From Glandiceps talaboti (Eukaryota; Hemichordata; Enteropneusta; Spengelidae), in assembly GCF_964340395.1 (NCBI RefSeq), contig NC_135566.1, forward strand, positions 14,746,501 through 14,810,500: a stretch of DNA of 64,000 nt. The letters are read 5' to 3'. The translations under genes and the position numbers were made by a program. Below are positions 12,815 to 25,496 of this stretch, piece by piece. A model generated the notes under the pieces. The model was not told the origin of the DNA. It made no database searches and saw nothing but the letters and a program-made list of their open reading frames with translations. Positions within the stretch are counted from its first letter, which is position 1; each line of letters opens with the position of its first letter.

Positions 12815-13100
12815 TGAAATGTCATCCAAATGAAAACATTACATATGACATCCACAATTGTATGAAAGAAACATGAACTGCATGAAAAAAACATATCATC
12901 CATATTATAAAAACATAACATACGTATCAACAATTGCATAAAAAAACATGAACTACATGAATAAACTTGTCATCCGTATTAAAACATAACATACATATTC
13001 ACAACTGTAAGAAAAAACATGAACTGTATGAAAAAAGCATGTCATCCATATTAAAACATAACATACGTATCGACAATTGTATGAAAAAAAACCTGAACAA
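12815..13100. repeat. about 73-bp tandem repeat, four copies
   Basis: ACATGAACTG/ACATGAACTA recurs at 12871, 12946 and 13017. Each is followed by GTCATCC-like sequence, TATTAAAACATAACATAC and ACAATTG. Periods are 75 and 71 bp. AT-rich and non-coding. Confidence 0.85.
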
Positions 13101-15529
13101 AATCTTATGATGTAACTAACTCCAAAGTGCTGTAAGGTATACAGGTAAAGTTGTATATTGTAATTTGTACACAGTATTATACAGACATTTATATCATGAA
13201 ATTATTTTTAAAAAATCAAAGCCCTGTGTATGGAACTCTTCAGTGAAAGAAATACAAAAAATTCTGAATCATCATCCTGTCCAACATCCTAATTAGTAAT
13301 TAGTCATATTTAGAGGTTCAGCTGTTCCTTCATTCAATGACATAGCTAATCCACATCTAAAGTAAGATTTCTGTGTGTTTTTTGTCTGGGAAAGATGAAA
13401 GTTTCACATCATGCAATTAACAAATGGATGACGCGTGTTTGCAGCAATAATCTGTTGGTGATGGATGTTGACATGAAAAATGTCGTTTCAAAGAAATCAA
13501 GTCAAAGCTTCACAAAGATTTTTTACTCGACAATGTGCAGAATGTTACATCTTTTCATGACAGCCTTTTATGGTAATGATCACAGGCTACATGTATAATG
13601 GTGAAATCATGAGTGGTATGCAATTTTTCTGTATCACGCCTTGGCACACTTTGCTCAAATAAGTCATTGTATATCAATCTTCTCTGCCATTTCTTTGGCT
13701 TGTATCGTTTCATCTAATGCCTAATGGCAATGAATTTTCTAGTCTAGTTCCATGAAGGACAGTATACACACTTTTATTGTCTAGTCAAGGTCCCCAACAA
13801 TTGCACATAATTCTGTGCTCCTCTCACAGGGTTCATATAAACATGATGACATCTTCACATTCCTCATATGATCTTAGTTTAAACAAACTGGAGGAGGAGT
13901 TGGACATTTGCATATCATTATTACGTGCTCAATTCCCGCGATAGTCAAAACATAGTCAAAACAGCTGTATCAAATGTATTAATGAGTGATGACGACAGCC
14001 TGTCAATTTGTGATGGATTGCTACTGACATGAGCCATTTGTTCTTTGCTCCATGATGTTCAAACACACTTGACACAATTTGTTGGAACCTTGACTTAGAC
14101 GGTAAAAATGGGTATACTGTCCTTCATGCACCTAGACTATAAATTTTCAATGTCATATCCAACACTTTTTGCAAATATATATAAATTGAAATTTATTTCA
14201 AATGTATTTGAACATTTCACGAGGTGTATGATAAAACTTTACTACCCAGATGTGGGTCTTGCAGACCTCAGTAGAACAACTTAAGGGATAAGGTAGGACC
14301 CTTCTATGCAAAACCCATATCTGTAAAAAGGCCATAAAGATTACTGTTAGATATGCTAACAACATAAAGATACTAGCCAGGCGATATTGTTCACCTATTT
14401 AGATATAAAAAGCGTACAATTTTTTCGATGATGTGGATTAACTACATGTACATGTACACACATACATGTATCATGGCAAAAGAAAATACATTTTGAATTT
14501 TACTCATGTTTTGTATTGTGTTTCATGTACTTTCTTTGAAGTTATCATGATTAGTTTCTATGAAGAGCAGTTCCAAGTTGCATAGCTACTTCAAGCTTTT
14601 TGCTGACGAATTTTGTTTTAAGGATGTCTTTGTATATTTGTGTCTGTATAACATTCACAATGTTGTAAACCACAGGCCTCTTTCTGACACTGTCCGAAAC
14701 ATACCCATCATATTTTTGTGCTTCAGCAGAAATGTGTACCATGGCTTGCAAAATTGAACATTCATCCCATTTTAGCATGTAGCAAATTTTCATCAAACCT
14801 TGCCCAAAGGTGATACATGACACTGAAGTTGGTATCCACATCATTTTGCTGAACAGTTTGATAAAAAACAACTTATGAACGAACATAATTTTTGGGAAAT
14901 GTATAATTTATTAACAATATTTTGAGATCTATCTAGAGTAGGCAGAAGCTTTATACAAATATCTTGATCTGTGTAATTATGGAATTTTTATTTGAAATAT
15001 AAATTTTAAAGTGCTGTGGTTTAAGAAGAATGAGATGCAATTATTGGATATCTTGCAGCTGTATACATTGTATTACACAGGGTAATTTAGAAATGGGTTG
15101 GTAAATGAAACCTCCTTCTTCATTAACTCTGTCCAGTTGATAATATATTGCCCCAATTATATTTCCTGTGCCTTGCGGTTACATTCTTCTTTTACAAAAT
15201 TTCAATCTTGTACAAGAGAACAAAGATCCCTTGAAGCAAGGAGATGCAATGTGTATCCAGTACCTTGAAGTCGTATACGTGTACAACCAGCCTCCAATTT
15301 AATCAATGGTTGAAGTCTGTGTCATGTATCACAATCTGTATCAGTAACCTGTCACCATGTGATAGGGTAATACTGGTACATCCAAGCAGAGTGTGAGAAT
15401 CAGATTGAATTGTACCTGTCACTTGAGAGAACATCGACAATATAGATGGGTCTCTCTCTGGTGATTTATGTCTCTATTTTAATTACTACAGTCTTTACTT
15501 TACCTCGACTGTGGAATTAGTGATCAGTG
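13101..15529. other. intergenic, one interspersed repeat relic
   Basis: No gene is recognised. The segment at about 14650-14760 is clearly similar to the reverse complement of 42490-42620. Both can be read as VNHRPL-x2-TV-x-N. This is a shared dispersed repeat whose origin I do not recognise. Confidence 0.4.
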
Positions 15530-15800
15530 GAAAACGGAAATTGGCCTTCTCTTCATCCAGAAACCACAATGTTAGGACTAGGGAGCTTCACACCTCTGGA
15601 AATAATGGCTATACATTGTAGGCCTGTTTTGAGAAACAAAATACAGCTCCCAACCTTGTTTACTTCCCATAATGCCTCTCCCCAGTGTACAGCAGACCCT
15701 CTTCTATAAAGCCAGATTTGCCAAATTTTAAAACTCTATTTTAGAAATGTCACACAATGCCAAGTTGGTGAACATGACTTTTCTTGGTCCCTAAGTATAA
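15530..15800. mobile_element. family C element, diverged copy
   Basis: The segment 15690-15800 matches the right part of the 9905 element in order: AAAGCCAGATTTGCCAA versus AAGCCAAATTTGCCAA, then GCCAAGTTGGTGAACATGAC versus GCAGGGTTGGTGAAAATAGC, then TTGGTCCC versus CTGGGTCCCC. The left end is unclear. Confidence 0.45.
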
Positions 15801-15849
15801 AGAAATGCAGTTTATAGAAAGATATAATCAGCCCCACCTTTAGGCATAA

Positions 15850-16690
15850 TTATCTTTTAACAATGGAGCTGTATAGTACTTGATAAGTACCAAAGTATAC
15901 ATGGAGATATAACATTAACAGTCAATTGTTCACTAAGTTTAATATGATGGTAATGTGTATACTTTTATCTGTTGCCAGTGGAGCTGTGCACTATTGAGTG
16001 CCAAAGTATCAAAGTACAGATATAACAGTCAGGTGTCCAAGAAATGTTATGGTATACATTTATTTATATTTATAACAGAATACCGGTACATGTAGCTGTG
16101 TACTATTTGAGTGCCAAAGAACAGATGGCACAGTCAGCTTTCCATGAATTGTGATGGCACTACATTTATTTATCTGTTAACAATATAGCCGTGTACTGTT
16201 TTTTGTGCCATACAGATATAACAGCCAGCTGTCCATGAAATGTGATGGCACGATACTAGATATATTTGTTGACAGTGGAGCTCTGTGCTGTTTGAGTGTC
16301 AAAGTACAGACAAAACAGTCAGCTTTTTCAAAACAATCAGATTTTGCGATTGTACTTCAAAATGTATTTATCTGTTGATAATGGATCTGTATATGTTTGT
16401 AAAGTACAGATATAACAGTCAGCACTCCACTAAATGTGATGGTATTACGTTTGTCTGTTGACAGTGGAGCTGTATATGTTCGAGTCCAAAAGTACTGACA
16501 TAACAGGCAGCTATCCAATAGTTGTGATGATAAAACACAAATGTGTTTATGGTAGGGGTGTGTCCGAGATTTGTGATTATATAATTAATGAAGAAATCCA
16601 TTCATTTATGTCGTGGTTGACAGAAAAGCAGTGAAATATGCACATTCGTAATTTTTGTGGAAATATAACAGTCAGCCATCCAAGTGATAC
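15850..16690. repeat. degenerate ~100-bp tandem repeat, 7-8 copies
   Basis: Units start with a variant of CAGTGGAGCTGTGCACT, then GAGTGCCAAAGTACAGATAT, AACAGTCAGCTGTCCA and GAAATGTGATGG. Good examples begin near 15860, 15975, 16090, 16190, 16275, 16380 and 16460. Copies differ by point changes and small indels, so this is an old, non-homogenised array. Confidence 0.85.
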
Positions 16691-17167
16691 CTACCTATCT
16701 GTTTCTTCTATATCTCCTATCTAAGGAGATTCCACAAGCTAGTGTCGTGTAAAGAAGACAGAAACAGTGACAAATGGAAAGAAATATTTTTGCTCATGTG
16801 TGTGTACATTTTATGGTACTAAAAACGATAATAATTCACACCGTCCATTTATTTCTATTCACATTATAAACCCTTTTAAAAGCTTTTTTTTGAGTCACGA
16901 TTGATTTCAAGATAAGTTGTTATTTTCTGCATTAGTTTCTCACCATAGTGGAGTACAAGATTTAGTGTGTTTTTACCAACTATTGATTTTTAGACGTGTT
17001 GGAAGTATTACTCCCTTTCATCATGTTCATTTAGTATTTTTTTCATGATTTTTCTTTGATTTCTTGAGTCACATATGTATCTCAGAAGACTGATGTTATA
17101 AATCAGCAAAAAATTATTTGAGAAAGAAGAAATCAATGTTTTACTAGGCATACAGTGATTTTATTAT
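16691..17167. other. intergenic, no feature recognised
   Basis: AT-rich, nothing supportable. Confidence 0.45.
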
Positions 17168-17470
17168 GTAGTGTTTTTGTTAAGGGTAGTAAGCAGGTAA
17201 AATCTACCTGCGTTCCCCAGTCATTTCACTAGGGTTCCCTACCCATGTTTTTGTTAAGCGTGGTAAGCAGGTAAAATCTACCTGAGTTTCCACTTTCATT
17301 TTACCAGGATTCCCCACAACTGTTTTTGATAAAGATCAGTAGGCAGGTAAAATCTACCTGAGTTCCCCAGTCATTTCACTAGGGTTCCCTACCCGTGTTT
17401 TTGCTTTAAAGGGTGAAGCAGGTATTTAAAAATCTAACAGTTACCCTGTCATTTCAACTGGATTCCCCAC
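17168..17470. repeat. about 75-bp tandem repeat, four copies
   Basis: The small palindrome GCAGGTAAAATCTACCTG occurs at 17193, 17267 and 17343, and a decayed fourth unit starts at 17417. Units also share TCATTTCACTAGGGTTCCC and TGTTTTTG. Each intact unit contains a hairpin CAGGTA-AAATC-TACCTG. Confidence 0.9.
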
Positions 17471-18239
17471 CAAAATTATGGTACAATGTATTGGAAACTA
17501 TGCAAGCTTTACCATTTACCATCTTAACACTTGACAAAATGATTCAATATTTTCTGCCTGAAACTTGCAGTGAAAGGCAGTTAGAAATCTAGATAACTTC
17601 TTAATAATAGATGTTATTCATTATTATAGAAACAAGTTCCTTTGCAATGTCATGAATTTGATGGCTTTCTCGTGTTTCTCATAGCATGTGAAAGGTGACA
17701 CCAAGATGATGAGGCTCATCTTTACAGATTTAACTCCTTGTTTTGATTTTAATAAAGAAATGTTGACTAAGTTTTTCTCTGTAATAATGTGTGACATATT
17801 AAAGTGAGTGTTTCCTCCAAAAAAAAAGCTTGCTGTTGTGAAACTATCGGTACTTGGTTGGAAATTGAAGCTATTTTTATACCCAATTATTACTGACATG
17901 TGCAGTGGAATAATAAAGCCATTTCAGAAGACTCACTGGTTATAAATACAACCTCATTTCTGTTACACAGTAATCCGTTTTCAGTGACAGCAAGTATGGT
18001 GAGAAATGCTGCTTTCCACATAACACAAACAGTACACAATTATATTTTAATCCAAATTTCCATCAAGATAGACTAATATATCCCTGTAAGTTTAAAGCTG
18101 TTCCTTTGAATTATGAAATGTGAAAAAATATGTTATCTAGTTTTAAGGTGACAAAGCTTATTTAGAAATCCTGATGGACTTTTCATGAAAACTGGAACAA
18201 ATTCACATTTTTAATGTTGAAGATGACAAAAATTGTTTT
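17471..18239. other. intergenic, no feature recognised
   Basis: AT-rich, nothing supportable. Confidence 0.45.
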
Positions 18240-18605
18240 TTAGCCCCCAGCGGGCACTCACCCGGGGAGGGGTTATTACATTGGGTTCTGTCCGTGCGTC
18301 AATTCACCATCCATCTGTTAGTCTGCATGTGCATTCACCTTCATATCTCTGGCATGCACCAGCTGATTTCAACCAAACCTGGCACAAAGGTAACATACTA
18401 TGTGAGATATATGCCCATCACTTTGCATTGAGACTAAAGTCAAATATAGCTGAGTGGCAGCCATATTTGTTGTATGTGCATTCACTGGCATACTATCTCT
18501 GGCATGCACCAAACTGATTTCAACCAAACCCGGCACAAAGGTTATATGCCATGTGAGACATATGCACGTCACTTATTGCATGACTGAATCAAATATGGCC
18601 GAATA
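18240..18605. repeat. dispersed repeat with internal ~155-bp tandem duplication
   Basis: It begins with a GC-richer block (AGCCCCCAGCGGGCACTC, then TTGGGTTCTGTCCGTGCGTC), resembling the start of a dispersed repeat. It then contains two copies of CTCTGGCATGCACCA, GATTTCAACCAAACC and GGCACAAAGGT (near 18350 and 18500), each followed by ATGTGAGA-ATATGC. Not coding. Confidence 0.7.
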
Positions 18606-21600
18606 GATATATGGTTTAAGCCATAGTGTGTAAATATCACATGATTTATTTATTAGATTTTAAAACAAATATGTGATTATTCAGAAGATTTTGTATCTGT
18701 CATGTGATTATGATTAATCACTGGATTTACCAACATTTAAAGAGCGTTCAGCCTGTGTTAGTTTTGGTATCAGTAACTAGCTTTCCACATTATTACATGA
18801 TATCGGAAATATTTAAGTTCATAACTTTATATCTTCATTCTGTAGAAAAATTTCCAAGGGTCCTTCAAAATTTTCTGTGTTTAATCGTGAATTCATTCTT
18901 AGACGCTATTAGATGTCATATTCAAACGAAAATGCAAATGTTTTGTTTGTACCAACTATTTACATAGAGATGATAAAACGCACATGAAAAGCAAAGATTT
19001 GGAAACGTTGCTGAAATAGGTCTCTTCAAAACTATCCATTTTCATTCAAAAGCTGAGTTCATGTAATGAGCAAAGATAGAAAGATTCAAAAACGGCATTG
19101 TGTTTAATGGTCTTAAGGTTCAACCATTGGCCCGCTAATAGAAGTGAGCACATTAGATAAGTGGAAGGAACGCCTGGAGCTTTCAGGCTAGCATTGTGTA
19201 AACAACCAAAAAGGCAACAATTCAAAAACGCACATATCTGACGTCAGGAATGACCCCATAACTGACATAGCAAGCCCTTTAATATGTTTGCGCATGGGCA
19301 ACAGCGTCGTTCTTGAATTGTCTCATCTTCAGTGTTTCCATATAAACAGTCAAAATACTTGTTACCCTATCATGTAAACACACGAAAAATGCATTAAAAA
19401 TGAAAACGATATTAGCAATTCTATTTGAAATCTTCGTCATGTAAACACAACGTTAAATCTTCGTAAATATGTGACTAGGTACATGCACACGTACAAGTAG
19501 TTAATGACTAGCATGACAGGTCTAAGACTATGGCTTTGCTAATCCTAAGGCGAAGAAGTAGTATACATACATAGGTATTATCCATCTTTGCTGTGACTCG
19601 TTTGTGTAGCACAGGAGTATATCAGCTGTGGTATTTTCTTTTGATAAAATCCTTCCACCTCTTGGTTGCAAACCCTTGTTTGGTGGTGCAGTACGTCATA
19701 TTGCCTCAGGTGCAGATATCATTTACATGTTATTTTTCTATATATATGCTGAAATGAAGGCAAGGCTAGCTGAATTATAAAAGTAAAGCACTTTAGACTG
19801 ATTTGGATATTACAATGACAGTGCAGGCTCTTCTGTTGCCATGACAAGGATGAGTAAATGTTTTATATGAGATGAAGGGAAGGAGAATAATAACTTAGAG
19901 CAGGTCCGGATAATCTTTTAAAAATTTTATACTAATATAGCATAGATTCATAATGCAACTCATTCCATTATAAGCTTTTATCAAAGGTTTAGTTTGTCAC
20001 TTTTTAGTTTAAGATTGCCTGAAGCAAGATGCAGTCAAGATTTATCCTTTGTTTCACATTTCAAACATTTTTATACACCTTTGTCTTTTCATTGAAATTC
20101 TTCCTGTCGATAAAAAAATGACTGCTGATTTATTAACGTACTATGGTTTGTGTTAAAAGGCCCTCTGTCAATATCATGGACATTTGTATATTTGTATGTA
20201 TCCGTAGTTACCAATTTGGTATCCATGGAGATGACAAGGTAATATTTTACAGTAAGTGGTTATGTAAATGTGCCTTTTGTGATTTGAGTGTCTGTTATGA
20301 GGCAACTACATGTACTCTGTTTGTTGACAGTTATAGCATCGGTCTCAGACTCCTATGGATAATTCACTGGAGAAAGCCTAATCTTAATGAAGTATAAGTC
20401 CACATGACTCCCTATTTGCAGCTTGAACTTTTTTACATTCACAAGTGCAGAGGTAAAAGTGATTAGGATAAAATGCATGAACTGTTGGCATGCGATGGAG
20501 TTTAATGTGCATATTGAAGTGGTTATTTGAATACACCTTGCGATTAGAAGTAATTGAGGAAGACATGATGGGTCATCAGATGGCCAGTAATTATCTACAT
20601 TGCGACAGTCCCAGGATCTTAAAGCAGGATAAAGAGATCTCTGATCGTATTACTCATGCCACACAGCTGCAGTAATCCCAGAGTTCAGACTCATGATCCC
20701 CAATTTTCCAATAATTTTTCATCTCAGGAGACAATGCTATAACTGTATCTGACGTAGAGTTGATTGTAGTCGCATTTTTTGATAATTTGTCTGCACTGGA
20801 TGAATGTAACTAGAGCTTACTGCAACGACATAGATAGGGCATAGATGATGCCATGCTGACGTCAGAGCTTCTCTGTCACAGCATAGACAGTCACGGCATC
20901 AATTTGAAAAAAAAAAGTCTTATCTGTCGCATCATCAAACAGCAGTTTACAGAGCTATTTTGTGAGACTGCTACTTTGACATTTGTACAATATACTTCAA
21001 ATACTTGGAGTGATTTTATTTTTAGAATGAATCCCAATTGCCGTGAGTCAATATTGGCCTAGGCTTGCAGCTAGCTCTTTTCCGCAAATCTCTGTTCAGT
21101 CAATTACAGTAATGGAAGGCATTCAACTGACATTTTTTTGTCAAAGAGTGTAGGAATGGTGAGTTTTTCAATCATGAATCACTTTTCCAAGATTAATATT
21201 TCTGACAAAAAATTGACAACGCCGGATAAGCATCATCAGATTAGTAGAGTGCTTCCTGCCTCAACTCTTAGCATCTCATCTCATCACACTGTATATCTAC
21301 AAATTATGTTGTATACAAGACCTGGCATCCCTAACATGTACATGTGAATGTCTGTGGGTAATTATAGACATGATGTCTGTATGATACCCTACCAATTGTT
21401 ACATGAATTAGAAAATCAGAGATAGTAAAAAGAGAGGCAGGAATAACAAACATTATAATAATTGAGGTAGGGGCAAGGTTTTTATTCCATACATCATGAG
21501 CACTCCACAACTAATGATGTGACTGCATGTGTCTGTTTTCATGATTGCAAGCACTACATGCCCTAATATTGTCTTTCCATGATGAAATACAGCAGTTCAT

Positions 21601-22203
21601 ATGAAGACATTTATTTGTAAGTTAGAAATCAAGACACCTTCTAATCATTAGAAATGGGGCTTTGCATGTTAATATATGACATGCTTGTCACGACTTAGTT
21701 GCTCTTAGAATTTTTTTTCCCCACAAATTATCCTGATCTCTTTTCTTTTTAACTAAAACCTAATGTAAATAACTTCCAAGTATTACTAAAAAAATTACAT
21801 TTGTCTCATTGAAGAAATCCTAAATATCTGAATATTATTGGACAACCATATTATCAGGATACGTGATGCCATCGATATCCATTTTTGTATATTATTAGCT
21901 GGAATATCTATATTTGATTTATATGGTAGGCGGTTCTTAAAACTAAGTGACCTTTTAATGACTTCATAGTAGAATTCAGATGTATTATCAGTGTGTAAAA
22001 GCTATACATCAAATCCTCATAAAAGCATTTTCTTGTATGTCACACCCATCAGGTGTAATGGAAGTATGTATACCTGTCATTTGAGTTGACATTGACTTTA
22101 ATAGTCATCGCTGTACAATGTTCAATGTCAAGGTCTATGAAATGTCACCTGGTACATTGGCATTGATATTCAGTACATGTAGTATGTCATTGTGAAGTGT
22201 GAC
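18606..22203. other. intergenic, no feature recognised
   Basis: About 3.6 kb of AT-rich DNA without an open frame above 90 codons and without a clear repeat. TGACGTCA at 19239-19246 is a lone CRE-like octamer with no promoter context. Confidence 0.45.
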
Positions 22204-23265
22204 TAAGCACTCAGGTCATCATGGCCAGTGACCTAGCCTTCAGGTCGTCATGGCCACTGACCTACATGTAGCATTCAGGTCATCATGGTCAGTGGCCTAA
22301 TATTCAAGACGTCATTATGGTCATTTACTTTCATAGGTCATCATGACCTATGTAGGTCATTGCGGCCAGTATTAAACTTAGAACTTGGGTCATTGTGTCC
22401 AGCGATTTAGCATATCAGGTCATCATGGCCAGTGAACTAGCAGCATTCAGGTCATTGTGGACAGTGACCCAGCATTCAAGTCATCATGGCCAGTGAGCTA
22501 GCAGCATTCAGGTCATTGTGGGTAGTGACCTAGCATTCAGGTCATTGTGGGTAGTGAGCTAGCATTCAGGTCATCATGGCCAGTGAACTAGCAGCATTCA
22601 GGTCATTGTGGATAGTGACCTAGCATTCAGGTCGTTGTGGCCAGTGACCTAGCATTCAGGTCATCATGGCCAGTGAGCTAGCAGCATTCAGGTCATTGTG
22701 GCCAGTGACCTAGCATTCAGGTCATCATGGCCAGTGAGCTAGCATTCAGGTCAATGTAGGCAGTGAGCTAGCATTCAGGTCATCATGGCCAGTGACCTAG
22801 CATTCAGGTCATTGTGGGCAGTGAGCTAGCATTCAGGTCATTGTGGCCAGTGACCTAGCATTCAGGTCGTTGTGGCCAGTGACCTAGCATTCAGGTCATC
22901 ATGGCCAGTGACCTAGCATTCAGGTCATTGTGGGCAGTGAGCTAGCATTCAGGTCATTGTGGCCAGTGACCTAGCATTCAGGTCATTGTGGCCAGTGACC
23001 TAGCATTCAGGTCGTTCTGGCCAGTGACCTAGCATTCAGGTCATCATGGCCAGTAACCTAGCATTCAGGTCATTGTAATCAGTGATTTTAATAGTCAGAT
23101 CTTCATGACCAATGTCATTGTAGTCAGTCTTTTAGAATTCTAGTTCATTGTGTCCAGTGACCTAGCATTCAGGTCATTACATGTATAGCAATTGACTTAG
23201 TCAGGTCATTCTGATCAGTGAGACTTTACACCCAGGTGGCCGGTGACTTAACAATCAGGTCACCT
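22204..23265. repeat. 29-bp minisatellite, about 30 copies
   Basis: The consensus is AGGTCATCATGGCCAGTGAC followed by CTAGCATTC (29 bp). Variants read ATTGTGG for ATCATGG, GAGCTAG for GACCTAG, and AGCAGCATTC (+3 bp). Copies are regular from about 22410 to 23080 and degenerate outward. Most units contain AGGTCA and TGACCT, so the array is a dense series of nuclear-receptor-like half-sites in alternating orientation. Confidence 0.95.
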
Positions 23266-23959
23266 CATTGTGAGTGATCACTGAAAATCAAAACAGCACC
23301 GATATGCAAACTGACCTTGATCTTGCCCTCAAAGTATTTAATATCTCATATCAGTTTCTGGACCAATGATGAATCTGTCAGCATTTGAAATTAAGTTAGA
23401 CCTTCCAGAAAAATATCGATTTGTCTTCTCAAAAATGGATTTTTTTGTCAGATGGTGATTTGAAATTATCACTACTTCACAACATTTTATGACACTTACT
23501 CACCACATATTCATGCACTTCACAATGCTTTAGTCTCTCCTATGTGCGTTATTCAATTGAAGTGATAATTATATATATATTTACAGTGCACTCAATGTAC
23601 ATTCTTTATACCTGTTTGATGTTGAAAGTGTACTCGATGAAATTTGAATGTACTTAATTTGAAGCAAATTGAAGTATTCCTTTCAGTGACGCAAGTTGAT
23701 TATATCAATTTGACAAACTTAATCACTCCTTTGTGGCAAACCTTTGAAAGGACAATAGTAGACGCAGGTTGCCTGGGCTCTTTTCTGATTCAATTTTGAT
23801 TTGGGGAAAGTCTTGATTTGGTTTACATAAATATTTCATGTGTACTGTTTCATCTAATATATCTTCTGTTGCATATACACAGCTCGTGGAAACCCCGCAG
23901 TGCATTTGTTTGAATGAAGTGGGCCAAGGAAAGACTTCATGCAAAGACAAAAATTCGGT
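23266..23959. other. intergenic, no feature recognised
   Basis: AT-rich, nothing supportable. Confidence 0.45.
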
Positions 23960-24150
23960 AAAAACAACAATTCCATTCCGCATTGGTGCCAGTTTGATTA
24001 CTCGGGGTATTTGCACTCGTGCTTGCAGTGTTTTCTGCCGCACTACTGTTGCAGAGAATATTGTAAACGCTTTGCAAATACCCTTAGTATGCCACCCTTG
24101 CAATCGCATGTCATGGGGTTCTGCCATATTACAGTACAATTACAATAAAT
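23960..24150. mobile_element. MITE-like element, family B, copy 1
   Basis: It shares GGGGTATTTGCACTCGTGCT, GTGTTTTCTGC and TGCAAATACC with the family B copies near 33550 and 37060, and ends in GGGGTTCTGCCATATTAC, which matches GGGTTCTGTCATATTAC at 33721. The outer parts are inverted with respect to each other, as in a terminal-inverted-repeat element. Overlapping open frames on both strands here are repeat translation. Confidence 0.7.
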
Positions 24151-24924
24151 CTTCATTTTGTGTATAATATAAGATTTTGTGTATTGAAACCAAAATACAT
24201 GTGAGACTAGCAGCTACATGTATATGTACAGCTTGTCTACTTCTACATATATTCATGAGTAATAGACAGCATACGGCATACACCTTCATTAGTAAAGATG
24301 ACATTTATTGCGTCTCAGCTGTATATAGCTGTAGTGAAAAAGGAAGGGTATTCAGCAAGGTGAATTACTTTAAACTGAAATGCCAGACTGAATGAGTACT
24401 ATAATGGATTACGCACAATAGCAAGGTGACGTCATATCACTTATTCTATTCAGGTTAGGTATTACAAAGAACAAGCCTACAAGCACCAAGTGGCAATGCC
24501 ACCGATCATTTCCTTGTAGACAGTTTATCAAAGTGTATTTATATTGCTCGTAAATTGAATAATCTATTAGTCATTACAAACCATATGCATATCACAATTG
24601 AAATTGATAAATGTGGAAACATAGTGATTCTAACAGTTTTGCGTAGTTTAATGTTCAATTTCCATCCTTTGAATATGTCATATCATGATTTTTTAATGTA
24701 AATTTTTTGAGTTATTAAAATCTGTGTATATGAAATATATATATTATGCATACACGGTTATGGTAATGGTATTTTCATTTCCTGAATGTGAAGAAAAAAA
24801 TTACTTTCTCGGATTCCCACAGTATGAAATACCACTTTATAGGAAATTGTCTGAGTGAAGATTTTGATGCTTAATAAACAAATCAACTAATCGAATATTT
24901 CTATATGGGTACATTTGTCACTGT
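24151..24924. other. intergenic, no feature recognised
   Basis: AT-rich, nothing supportable. Confidence 0.45.
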
Positions 24925-25195
24925 ATTGACATTTCTTTATTAAGAGCATTATAGTGAATATTCTGTTGCAAGAACTACCTCACTTGTCTCTCCACAAACT
25001 AATATTTTCATCCTACTATTTTAGAGTACATGTATATTGAACACTACTAGGGTGACTTAATAATTAAGAACATTATGGTGAATATTCTGTTCTAGGAAAT
25101 ACCTCAATTGTCCCCAAAACCAAACATTTTCATCAGATTCTTATAGAGTATATTGAATACTATATGGACTCTTAATTAAGATCTCTGTCTTAGTG
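24925..25195. repeat. two-copy tandem duplication, about 130 bp
   Basis: AAGAGCATTATAGTGAATATTC and AAGAACATTATGGTGAATATTC start the two copies. Both continue with ACCTCA-TTGTC, a TTTTCATC block, TAGAGTA and TATTGAA-ACTA. Confidence 0.8.
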
Positions 25196-25440
25196 TGAAT
25201 GCAATATTCAGTGATCTGATTAAATTCTGATCTCTCTGAATCTGAATACTCATTTCATCATTATATCATTCAGAGATAAAAATATGGGATTTGTTTACTG
25301 GTTGTTCAGTGTCAGCACAACATCTTATTTCATCAGTCCTCAATATGAATCAACATGTTCAAACACATATGACATCAAGAAAAGACTTTAGAGTGATGCA
25401 CAGTGGCTGCTTTTGAGCCCTAATCAATAACCTAATAACC

Positions 25441-25442
<2 letters not shown>

Positions 25443-25479
<37 letters not shown>

Positions 25480-25496
25480 ACATATATATATATATC
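25443..25496. repeat. (CA)n(TA)n compound microsatellite
   Basis: About 20 CA-type units pass into a short TA run. Confidence 0.95.

Noticed and set aside
19239-19246. TGACGTCA, a CRE-like site
   Set aside because: A single octamer with no promoter context; expected about once per 64 kb by chance.
23723-24167. 138-codon minus-strand and 109-codon plus-strand open frames
   Set aside because: They run through family B transposon sequence shared with intron 1 copies.
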